This document shows positions 25,707-32,921 of a DNA stretch of 64,000 nucleotides, piece after piece. Position numbers and translations under genes: made by a program. The stretch covers positions 372,001 through 436,000 of the forward strand of contig NZ_JADOBQ010000003.1 of NCBI RefSeq assembly GCF_015644665.1, written 5' to 3'. The notes beneath the pieces are model-generated. The model was not told where the DNA came from. It was given only the letters and a program-made list of their open reading frames with translations, and did not search any database. Every line of letters starts with the position of its first letter. Positions within the stretch are counted from its first letter, which is position 1. This DNA is from Roseobacter sp. MH60115. GTDB lineage: Bacteria > Pseudomonadota > Alphaproteobacteria > Rhodobacterales > Rhodobacteraceae.

Positions 25707-26156
25707 ATGAAACGGCTCATTATTGTATTTGCCTTATTCCTGTGGCCGACGGTTTCCCAGTCGCAGGTTCTGGAATGCACCACAGTTGTTGATTGTGCGC
25801 AGGCTTCGGTTACCGCTGCGTCTGAAGCGAAATCTGCCGTTGCTGAATTGGCGGCGAAAGTTGATCAAGAACTAACGGCGCTTCGGCAAGAAAATGAAAA
25901 CCTCAGGGTGGCTTTGGAAACATCCATATCAACAAATGTTGGTGCCTTAAAGGCTATTCCCGCGCGTTCTTACGTCGGATACACGCCTCACCGAGGTGGC
26001 GGCAGCAATGCGATGTCAATGGCATCGCAATGCCCGAACGGACAAGTGATGGTGGGTATAGAAATGATTATTGGCGGGACGTGTCGAGGGCAATGCAACG
26101 CTGATGGTGGAGCATTTCACAAGTATCGTATTATATGCTCGCCGCGCTTTAATTGA
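25707..26156 (+). CDS. Exported protein with cysteine-rich C-terminal domain
   Basis: A 149-residue protein: signal peptide (RLIIVFALFLWPTVSQSQ), a short coiled coil (VAELAAKVDQELTALRQENENLRVALE) and a C-terminal domain with four cysteines (ASQCPNGQVMVGIEMIIGG, then TCRGQCNADGG and IICSPRF). The C-terminal pattern looks like a small disulfide-bonded beta domain. GAGGAGA precedes the ATG. It is likely co-expressed with the preceding exported protein. Confidence 0.65.
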   Translation: MKRLIIVFALFLWPTVSQSQVLECTTVVDCAQASVTAASEAKSAVAELAAKVDQELTALRQENENLRVALETSISTNVGALKAIPARSYVGYTPHRGGGSNAMSMASQCPNGQVMVGIEMIIGGTCRGQCNADGGAFHKYRIICSPRFN

Positions 26157-26772
26157 AAATTCCCAGCAGAAACCGAAGCGCTGCTCCTGAAGACACTACG
26201 ACAAGAGCCACCAAAATGATTGGCTGGATCATAGGAAACCATGTCACCGTATTTTCTAGCGATGCCGTGTTCGGAGTTATCGTCTCGCCAATGCGGTAGG
26301 CATCGTTCCAGTACGGCCCGAACATAAGTAGTTCCCAATCAACCATGTGCCAAGCCGAGACAACCGTTGATCTATCAGCAAGGTTAACTACATCCGCGCT
26401 CATGACTTTTCGAAGAAAGTGCATCAGTGAGACAATGGGGATTAGAATGAAAATTAGCAGAAAAAAGGCCTGATAGGACTTTCCTGCCTTTGAATCTGTG
26501 TCCAGTCCTTCGAGCCAGACAAGGGGCATTCTATTTTGCCACTTTCTTGAGTGCGACCCTTTGGCAAACTGAAGACCAACTCGCGCCAGTATGAAAAGAA
26601 GGACTGAGCATATTGGAATAGCAATCAAAGCTCCAATGACTGGGCGCTCGTCTAATATCTTCACATTGAGAATTGCATTCGCACCCTGACTCGATAACCA
26701 AGTATTCACGCTGTAAAAAACCAGAATTGTCCCAAACAGCGTCCACAGCTTTTGTAGGTGTTGTTGTGTCAT
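26149..26772 (-). CDS. Multi-pass membrane protein
   Basis: A 207-residue protein with four hydrophobic segments (WTLFGTILVFYSVNTWL, VIGALIAIPICSVLLFILA, AFFLLIFILIPIVSLMHFL, IQPIILVALVVVSSGAAL). Start 26772 has GAGAGGA upstream; a longer frame to 26829 is unlikely. It converges on the exported protein at 25707, with an 8-bp tail overlap. The function is unknown. Confidence 0.65.
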   Translation of the reverse strand: MTQQHLQKLWTLFGTILVFYSVNTWLSSQGANAILNVKILDERPVIGALIAIPICSVLLFILARVGLQFAKGSHSRKWQNRMPLVWLEGLDTDSKAGKSYQAFFLLIFILIPIVSLMHFLRKVMSADVVNLADRSTVVSAWHMVDWELLMFGPYWNDAYRIGETITPNTASLENTVTWFPMIQPIILVALVVVSSGAALRFLLGIFN

Positions 26773-26911
26773 GGAGGTCCTCTCGTTTATTCGCACGCAG
26801 GTAAGTCGACACTGGAAGGCTACTCGCAAAGGTCTTCCCGAAGCTGGCCAGAACTACCCAAGCAAAGGATTCTTAGTCTTCAAAATTCACTTCATCACGG
26901 CGTCTAGAATA

Positions 26912-27490
26912 TCAACTCGTTTCCAAGCGTTCTATGAGTTCGGGAACCGACAATTCGGATCTTAACTCCGATGACCACGGACACCAGTGATTTCCGGGTA
27001 AAAAAGCCCCGCCAACATCTGCAAGATTTTCTTCCACATAGTCGCTGGCAGAGTCACACACTTCGATTGCAAACTCAAAAAAATCTACTGAAGTCGGGTC
27101 AAGGTGGTAGCTCCAACCAGGATTATAGCTTGCCGTCGAAGGTACAATTGTACCCTGCACATGCACACTTTTCGTCTCTTCGCCAGATAAAATTCTCCGC
27201 GCGGTTCGGATTTGGCTTTCGCTGACGAGCTTGACTACAAAAGGCTTTTTTGCGACGTCTATCATTTCGAAGTACACAGGACCAACCAAGTTATACTGAT
27301 GAGGTCTTTCTGCGTGAATTCCAGCGTATAGATCGGTAGCGACTATGAAGCCACCCGCCTCGCCGTTGACGAAATCGAGCTTCCAACGTACGTAGTCTGT
27401 TGTCAGTGCTGACTTGGCCTTCGCAATAGCGTTGTTTAGTGCTTCCGTAAGGTCATTGCTGGCCGAATGGCCGATAAAATGGTCGGTCAT
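26912..27490 (-). CDS. BP74_N-like domain protein
   Basis: A 192-residue protein. Residues about 5-55 (DLTEALNNAIAKAKSALTTDYVRWKLDFVNGEAGGF) resemble the small dodecin-like or 'FVNGEAGGF' beta domain found in some secreted proteins. Residues about 70-185 (VYFEMIDVAKKPFVVKLVSESQIRTARRILSGEE, NPGWSYHLDPTSVDFFEFAIEVC, GGAFLPGNHWCPWSSEL) resemble the BP74 N-terminal domain known from Dictyostelium and scattered bacteria. No role in bacteria is known to me. Confidence 0.65.
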   Translation of the reverse strand: MTDHFIGHSASNDLTEALNNAIAKAKSALTTDYVRWKLDFVNGEAGGFIVATDLYAGIHAERPHQYNLVGPVYFEMIDVAKKPFVVKLVSESQIRTARRILSGEETKSVHVQGTIVPSTASYNPGWSYHLDPTSVDFFEFAIEVCDSASDYVEENLADVGGAFLPGNHWCPWSSELRSELSVPELIERLETS

Positions 27491-27674
27491 GAAGTTGCTC
27501 CCAAGATGTAAATGCAGTCAAATCATAACACATTGTTGAAACATTGAAGCGACCGGCTCCAGAAACAGCCCATCGGTGTCACTGCAGGAAAGCTCCCTGG
27601 CGCAGCTTACCCAGGTCGTTGGGTCAAAAGTCTGAAAAAGGATATGCGCTGGTTGGACAATAGCGTTGAACGCG

Positions 27675-28042
27675 AGATTTGCCCTTTTTGAGCGATAGCG
27701 CAGAAGGCAAGATGTTGGTGGTAGTACCACCAATCTTGGCAAGGGAACCCGCTGCGCGTTCCCGTTGCATCCCTCCGGCGCTGGTTCTTCCAAGGCATTG
27801 AGCCTAATCCAGAACCATATGGGAGACTTCGCTCTCCCAAACCCATCGATCCTTCCAGGAAGATCAAAGGGGCTACCGCACCCCCTTGAAACCCACTCGT
27901 CAGACTTGGAGAATTCCCTCTCCACCGACACCGAACCATGCATAAACGGCTGCCCGTTCAATCACCAATCAGGGGAGCGTTCCTGCTACCCCCAATACCT
28001 CCATGAGGACTTCATCCAGACCACTTCATGGAGACGATTTCA
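27675..28042. repeat. Hairpin-rich intergenic module B (oriT-like)
   Basis: Non-coding. Arms AAGATGTTGGTGG (27709-27721) and CCACCAATCTT (27727-27737) form a long stem; TTGGCAA follows at 27736; GGGAAC (27743-27748)/GTTCCC (27758-27763) form a second stem around CCGCTGCGC; TTGCATCCC is at 27765-27773, the hairpin GGGAGACTTCGCTCTCCC at 27821-27838 and TCATGGAGACGATTTCA at 28026-28042. Stem bases differ from module A while pairing is mostly kept (GGGAAC/GTTCCC against GGGGAC/GCCCCC). The rest of the 27491-28160 gap shows no gene. Confidence 0.55.
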
Positions 28043-28160
28043 GCGCGACCAGTAAGGGAGCGTTTGATAGCTGCCCTTGCCTTGGAACCACCCCACCTGA
28101 CCAACCCTGCGCGGATTGGATGAACGCCACCTTATCAAAGGTGAAACACGATCGAGGATT

Positions 28161-30563
28161 TTAAAATAGTTCTTGCTGCTCTTCCCCTGACTCCGACACT
28201 TTCGTGTCGAGCTTGGTTAGCTGTAGCTTCCCTTCCTTGATTGAAATTCGGTACCGCGCGAGGTCATCTTGAAACGAAAAAATTACCCCCGGACCTTTGG
28301 AAGTTGATACGAGCGTACTGGGCGGAATCTCAACGTAGTTTTTCCTACTTTCAACTCGACCGAGGTCCGAAATACGAACATGTTCAGCACGTTCAATAGG
28401 ACTATCGCGATGAGGTAAAGCTGTCTCAATCAAGACCCTGCCATCCCTAAAGCCGCCCCGCTTTTTAGCCTTTTCCTTTGCCAATCGCTCTATTTTGCTC
28501 CAGCTATGTCCAGAAGTGCTGGCAAGCCCTTTGACCACTTCCAAGAGATCTGCAAGTTCTGCAGCGCTATCTTCTTCCTTGTGTGCTCGCAAAAACTCGT
28601 CTAGTTCTTCCAACAGTTTACCAGCCAGTCCGACTTGCATGTCACCTTTGGCCAGCCTCGCTTCCTTAACGGTCTCTCCGCCTTCCGCAATGCTAGCAGG
28701 AATCTTATCTCGGACTAGTTTTCCAAAGACTTGTGCATTGCGCTTTCGGTAATATTTCGGAGCATTCGTCAGTACGACTGGTATGTTCTCCTGATTGAGC
28801 CGATAGTAAGCATGCCCAAGTATCGACCCCTCCAATTGAACAGGTAGGCTTCGCTGTTTTGCTAGAGAAATGACCGCTTCTAGAAAACTGTCATCCCTTA
28901 TCAAGTCCGCTTCGGGGGACAACTGGATTGTGACCTTCTCCGCGGGGACTTTTTGAAGGTCATTCGGGTTAGCAACACGGAAAGGCTTGTATTGCACCTC
29001 TTGCCGTGGGGATGGATCAAGAATTTCGCGCGATCTAAACCAAGGTAGATTGCGACCAACCTTGTACTCCATTGGGATATTGCAGAACCACATAATCTGA
29101 GCATCTTCGTTCAATTTGCTCGCGATCTTTGACGTTCTCGTTGCAATCTCCAACTTATCCGCCTCCGAAAGAACCTGCCAACGCCCTGCGTGCGTTTTAA
29201 TGCTGCGATAGTCCCATTTTCCGCCATCCACCTCCACCAAAAATAACGGTTTATAAGTAGTTTTTGTCTTTGCAACCTTCTTCTGCCCAACATTGATCTC
29301 GTAGGTATCAACAGGAAGAACCTGCATACCATCTGGAAGCCCCCATAAAGCATCGACTATAACTACAGGGTTGCCCGGTCTCGCATACGCCCAAGCAGCG
29401 GCTTTAGCAGGAAGAAAGGCGTGAAAAAGGAACATTACCTTATCTTTCCCGACCCCCTGTTTAGCAAACTGAGAAAGGGTATCGCCACACCATTTTATCG
29501 CGTTCTCAACATCAATCGTGTCGGTGCGAGGTAGGTTGAATTTGTTGGTACTCTCTTTGATGCAGTCGGTTCTGACAACCAGCCGATCACCTGTTAGCGC
29601 TTTCATTTCTACAACAAGTCGTTTGTACTCAGACTTATCAGATAAGGCGGAAATCACACGATTTGGATCGAGTGGATATATTCTCGGTGACGGAGCACTA
29701 TCTATCCCGAAATCAAAATCTGAAAGATTCTTCAGTTTAGGCCACTTCGTCCTCGATCCCACTTTGTAGGGTGCAATAGTTGTCTTGGCCTCTAGGTCCA
29801 ATTCTGCCGGTGCTTGTAGCTTGAGGTCTTTCTTTGGATCTAGACCGATATCGATTTGCGGCCATTCGAAGTCTATTTGCATTAAGTACAGCGTACTTTC
29901 GTGTACAAGCCATTCTAGATGGCATCTTTCCACGAATTCATCCACCAAATAATGCGCGACAGAGCGCAACGGTTGATGCGGAATTTGACTCCCACACTTC
30001 AGTGGCGCTGTTGGATCAGGAGAAGTCGTAAGTTTTGAGTTGATGCCCTTGGACGGTGCCCACTGGGGGAGTTCCAACTCGTATGACCATTGATTTATCG
30101 TGGGACTGACTCTGTGCTCATTGGACAAGTGCCCTGCAAAATCGGCCCGAACGTATCTCTGAACGACGACACCGAGGTCGGCATCAGCATCTACTTTTGC
30201 CGCATCCTGATAGAGTTTTCCAAGTTCGTCGATTAGCGATGCAAAGGTCCAGTTTGTCTTTAGGATTCTGGATTTGAACTTACCTCGATCTTGTAGGGTC
30301 TCAGAGCTGCCACTAGATCGAAGGATAATCTGCTCAAATGAACGATCCTGAAGCCAGGAACATAATGTCTTCAACTCCTTGTTCTTGCTTAGATTGGTGT
30401 TCTGACGCCAAGCGCTATGAACGTCAATTGACAGAGACGCAAACTCTAGTCGCCAACTTGAAGGGAGAAAAGCTAGTCCAGCCGCCTTCACACCATATTT
30501 CTTTGAAATCTTCTCGTGTGATTTGAAATCCTTCTTGGTCGGCGGCGTAACATCTGTCAGCAT
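28161..30563 (-). CDS. PEP-synthase-like ATP-grasp / MazG-like fusion protein
   Basis: An 800-residue protein of unusual build. Residues about 20-170 resemble the nucleotide-binding half of PEP synthase/PPDK (KKYGVKAAGLAFLP, IILRSSGSSETLQDRGKFKS, LGVVVQRYVRADFAGHL). Residues about 300-470 look like a second such half (LTGDRLVVRTD, VMFLFHAFLPAKAAAWAYARPGNP, VIVDALWGLPDGMQVLP). Residues about 613-712 are a MazG-like all-alpha pyrophosphohydrolase (KLVRDKIP, KLLEELDEF, AAELADLLEVV, with the acidic metal-binding pattern). A small beta domain closes the protein. There is no swivelling-histidine or PEP-binding domain, so it is not a PEP synthase. It is last in a tight operon with a membrane protein (2-bp gap) and a HIT-type protein. 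Confidence 0.75.
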   Translation of the reverse strand: MLTDVTPPTKKDFKSHEKISKKYGVKAAGLAFLPSSWRLEFASLSIDVHSAWRQNTNLSKNKELKTLCSWLQDRSFEQIILRSSGSSETLQDRGKFKSRILKTNWTFASLIDELGKLYQDAAKVDADADLGVVVQRYVRADFAGHLSNEHRVSPTINQWSYELELPQWAPSKGINSKLTTSPDPTAPLKCGSQIPHQPLRSVAHYLVDEFVERCHLEWLVHESTLYLMQIDFEWPQIDIGLDPKKDLKLQAPAELDLEAKTTIAPYKVGSRTKWPKLKNLSDFDFGIDSAPSPRIYPLDPNRVISALSDKSEYKRLVVEMKALTGDRLVVRTDCIKESTNKFNLPRTDTIDVENAIKWCGDTLSQFAKQGVGKDKVMFLFHAFLPAKAAAWAYARPGNPVVIVDALWGLPDGMQVLPVDTYEINVGQKKVAKTKTTYKPLFLVEVDGGKWDYRSIKTHAGRWQVLSEADKLEIATRTSKIASKLNEDAQIMWFCNIPMEYKVGRNLPWFRSREILDPSPRQEVQYKPFRVANPNDLQKVPAEKVTIQLSPEADLIRDDSFLEAVISLAKQRSLPVQLEGSILGHAYYRLNQENIPVVLTNAPKYYRKRNAQVFGKLVRDKIPASIAEGGETVKEARLAKGDMQVGLAGKLLEELDEFLRAHKEEDSAAELADLLEVVKGLASTSGHSWSKIERLAKEKAKKRGGFRDGRVLIETALPHRDSPIERAEHVRISDLGRVESRKNYVEIPPSTLVSTSKGPGVIFSFQDDLARYRISIKEGKLQLTKLDTKVSESGEEQQELF

Positions 30564-30565
30564 GG

Positions 30566-31126
30566 TTAACTGTCATCCAACGTACCGAAGGCCTTCTTCG
30601 CGAGATTCTGTAAGGCAGCAAGGATGTTGTCAGAGAAGTAACCAAAAACAAAGCCAAAACCTAACAACACGTATATGTTTTCAAAGCTTTCATTCTTCAA
30701 AAAAGGTATGACCCCGGAAGCAAACAAAAATCCAGTAAACAAGGATACCATTGCAGAGTTGAACGGAACTATTATGCGCCAGAGACATCTGTCAATGTTC
30801 CAAATACCCTTAGCCACAGAGTGGTACATCCACTTTAGGTCAAAAACTGCGCCTCCCACGAAACCCGCCAAGGCCAGTGCAATCCATTTGGCTTTCTCTT
30901 CGGCGATATAGACGCCAAACAGAGCGCTATAAATGAATCCTTCGCGTGTATTCTCTTCAGGCTTTTCGGTAATTGATTCAATCAGCAAGTAGTTTGCGGC
31001 AATGAGGTAGAAAAAGAGAAGTATGAACTCAAAGACAATTTGCACCCATGCACGTGTCTTGTATCGTGACGTCCAATCCCCAGTCTCTCTTCCATCATCA
31101 TAGTCAGGTACTTCTTCTTCAGCCAT
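30566..31126 (-). CDS. Multi-pass membrane protein of HIT/MazG operon
   Basis: A 186-residue protein: acidic N-terminus (MAEEEVPDYDDGRE), then about four hydrophobic segments (WVQIVFEFILLFFYLIAANYLL, WIALALAGFVGGAVFDL, SAMVSLFTGFLFASGVIPF, IYVLLGFGFVFGYFSDNILAAL). The ATG overlaps the stop of the HIT gene (ATGGCTGA) and the stop is 2 bp from the ATP-grasp/MazG gene, so all three are coupled. It is a candidate membrane effector or anchor of the system (inference). Confidence 0.7.
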   Translation of the reverse strand: MAEEEVPDYDDGRETGDWTSRYKTRAWVQIVFEFILLFFYLIAANYLLIESITEKPEENTREGFIYSALFGVYIAEEKAKWIALALAGFVGGAVFDLKWMYHSVAKGIWNIDRCLWRIIVPFNSAMVSLFTGFLFASGVIPFLKNESFENIYVLLGFGFVFGYFSDNILAALQNLAKKAFGTLDDS

Positions 31127-31766
31127 TTGCACCCATGGCTTTTATGGTCGAGGTGACATTTTCCATGAAGTCTTCAGAACGATAATCCCATAGCCCTGAG
31201 TGGCCAGCTTTACGAGCAATGATTCTTCTAAAGAACTGCGAACACGGCTTATCGACGGTTTTGAATTTTGCCGTATCGCCAGCTGATACAAACCAGTATT
31301 CACCTTCAGCAAGTTCGGCGCTCGGAAAAATCGCAGAGCTGGCATCTATCCAACTTCCTGCTGTCTCGGACATTGCTGCTTGAACGAGGTCAAAGTCCAG
31401 CGCAGCGATGTGCAGATGAGCTTGATCTACGCCACACGAAATTTTTGAGCCCTTCAAACCACCATGTTCAAATGTGTAAGTATTGCCAAACGCAGATTCC
31501 AACTTTCCAGACACACGCTGTACCAACGCGCCGAGTTCAGCGTGCAGCTCTTCCGGCACATCAGCTATCCGCGGCGTCGGGAACTTCGGAACAACGAGCA
31601 CCCATCCGGGCACTATCGATCCCTTTGTGGGAAGAACCGCAAAATTTTGCGTCTCTTCTACAACCGTGTCGTAGATGGCAGTTGTTGAACTCTGTCCCTG
31701 CAGGAAGAGCCAATGAAACTTGTTGCCTGAGTCAGGTTGTGTGTCCTTGAGATCCATTGCTGCCAT
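31119..31766 (-). CDS. HIT-family-like nucleotide hydrolase/transferase
   Basis: A 215-residue protein with features of the HIT superfamily: FAVLPTKGSIVPGWVLVVPKFPTPRIADVPEELHAEL resembles the substrate-binding half, and GVDQAHLHIAAL holds the H-x-H of the active-site triad, although the third histidine is replaced by alanine. HIT enzymes cleave or transfer nucleoside phosphates through the middle histidine, which is present. Start 31766 is chosen for the AGGAAA upstream; starts at 31799 or 31757 are possible. It is first gene of the three-gene operon. Confidence 0.7.
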   Translation of the reverse strand: MAAMDLKDTQPDSGNKFHWLFLQGQSSTTAIYDTVVEETQNFAVLPTKGSIVPGWVLVVPKFPTPRIADVPEELHAELGALVQRVSGKLESAFGNTYTFEHGGLKGSKISCGVDQAHLHIAALDFDLVQAAMSETAGSWIDASSAIFPSAELAEGEYWFVSAGDTAKFKTVDKPCSQFFRRIIARKAGHSGLWDYRSEDFMENVTSTIKAMGANG

Positions 31767-31890
31767 ATCTTGAGGTTTCCTCACAACAATATACCACATA
31801 TCGCCGCGATGGGAAGGCTTGTTCGTCGCCCGCTATTATTGAAAACATAACCTCAAGTTCTCTCTAAATCAATCTGATACGTGCGCAAGT

Positions 31891-32313
31891 TCAGTTTTTC
31901 CACCACGTCGTTTGACGAACAGGGGTAAAGCGAGTCGCACTTTTGTGGCAATATCGAAGCTGTACTGCCATCTTGAATATTCGCATGCCTTGCCTGCGGC
32001 CCTCCTTTTCATGGAAGACGATGGCGCGGGGTTGGTTCTCCAGACCAAGCTGGATTTCGATCTGACCGATGGCCGTTTCAAATGCCTCAATCGGCACATC
32101 TTCATTTTCTGGCGGATTGAGGCTTAAGGAAAAGAAAGGCTTTGTGGAGCGCGTCCCGCGCGCCACAGCTTCACCTTCCTGCATCGCGCCGTGCAGGTCA
32201 TCCGACACAAACCCGCGCAGATCATGCAATTCGACATGCTCGTTATCGCGGGCATTCATCAAATGCCGGGCGAGCTCGGTGCCGGAGCCGCGTATGTTGC
32301 CTTTCAGGATCAT
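31891..32313 (-). pseudogene. Relaxase (MobA-like), N-terminal fragment
   Basis: Residues 1-about 108 read like a roseobacter plasmid-type relaxase (MILKGNIRGSGTELARHLMNARDNEHVELHDLRGF, KPFFSLSLNPPENEDVPIEAFE, RAIVFHEKEGRR). In intact relatives this is followed at once by the HxH metal-binding motif, but here the sequence changes to unrelated residues and a stop. The catalytic centre is therefore lost. It is translationally coupled to mobC (ATGA overlap at 32310-32313). Confidence 0.8.
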
Positions 32314-32720
32314 GGACCACCATCCGATCCAAGCGCACGCAGCAACTCATTTCGCATTTCAGCAATGTCCGCGCAGGCATTCAGCAATTCGGCTTCGATT
32401 TCAGGATGAACAGGCAGTGTTCCCGTGTTTACAGCCCGTGCAAGCTGGTTGAGGTTGTTAGACAGGCGCGAGTTGCCCAGAGACGCCAAAACGCGCCCCA
32501 GAGCCGCGTGATCGGCTACAGGATTGGTGTTGCGCCGCCGGACCTTGGACAGATCGCCATCGAACAGAACAGCCTTGATATACGCGCCCAAAGGCACGCC
32601 ATTGGCGGCAGCCTCAAGCTTGGCGCGCTCTTCGAAGGTCAAACGCAGAGAAAACGGCGCTTCCCGCTTCTTTTTACCGACTTTGGCTAAATCATTGAAA
32701 TCATGGCGCGTTATTGTCAT
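32310..32720 (-). CDS. mobC: Mobilization relaxosome protein MobC
   Basis: A 136-residue protein typical of MobC: a basic N-terminal part (FNDLAKVGKKKREAPFSLRLTFEERAKLEAAANGVPLGAYIK, ribbon-helix-helix-like) and the conserved SNNLNQLARAVNTGTLPVHPEIEAEL region. MobC helps open oriT for the relaxase. It appears intact although its relaxase is not. TCGCAC (32723-32728) and GTGCGA (32749-32754) lie just upstream, a possible autoregulatory or oriT repeat. Confidence 0.88.
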   Translation of the reverse strand: MTITRHDFNDLAKVGKKKREAPFSLRLTFEERAKLEAAANGVPLGAYIKAVLFDGDLSKVRRRNTNPVADHAALGRVLASLGNSRLSNNLNQLARAVNTGTLPVHPEIEAELLNACADIAEMRNELLRALGSDGGP

Positions 32721-32794
32721 TGTCGCACCTCGGATCGTCTAGATCAAAGTGCGAAAGCTGACTTTCCCAATCTTGTAGTATCTCGAACAAGCGG

Positions 32795-32823
32795 TTCGAT
32801 TCCTCTACAGTCAGGCCCACCAT
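32795..32823. repeat. Partial tRNA-Tyr 3' end, candidate right attachment site
   Basis: GGTTCGATTCC at 32795-32805 is identical over 11 bp to the T-arm of tRNA-Tyr (2876-2886). It is followed after a divergent stretch by GCCCACCA (32817-32824), matching the tRNA end plus CCA. The position, between mobC and the first core gene, is where the island's right end is expected. The match is interrupted, so it may be a decayed attachment site or chance. Confidence 0.4.
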
Positions 32824-32921
32824 TCACGACATCTCATGCAACCTCCTATGTGCAAAGCGCTTTAGTCGCGCCTGACTTGGCCCTATAATTGCGGCCAAAC
32901 ACCTTCAACGAACAGGCGCAT

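Larger units (their letters stand above)
2901..32805. mobile_element. Mosaic integrative element (genomic island) at tRNA-Tyr
   Basis: About 30 kb of accessory DNA between the 3' end of tRNA-Tyr and core genes resuming at 32922. It carries a serine recombinase at the tRNA junction, mobC and a relaxase fragment at the far end, two VirD4-type modules, further recombinases and defence-like cargo. Several segments (8599-11700, 13800-17730, 23200-31800) are visibly richer in A+T than the flanks. The right boundary is approximate; it is placed at a partial copy of the tRNA T-arm. No type IV secretion channel genes are seen, so a mobilizable rather than self-conjugative element is inferred. Confidence 0.85.

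Noticed and set aside
27518-28055. Short frames in both directions over module B
   Set aside because: The region is dominated by inverted repeats shared with module A; the frames are not conserved between the copies.
2901-32805. Complete conjugative type IV secretion system in the island
   Set aside because: Only VirD4-type ATPases, mobC and a relaxase fragment are visible; no VirB-type channel proteins were recognised.
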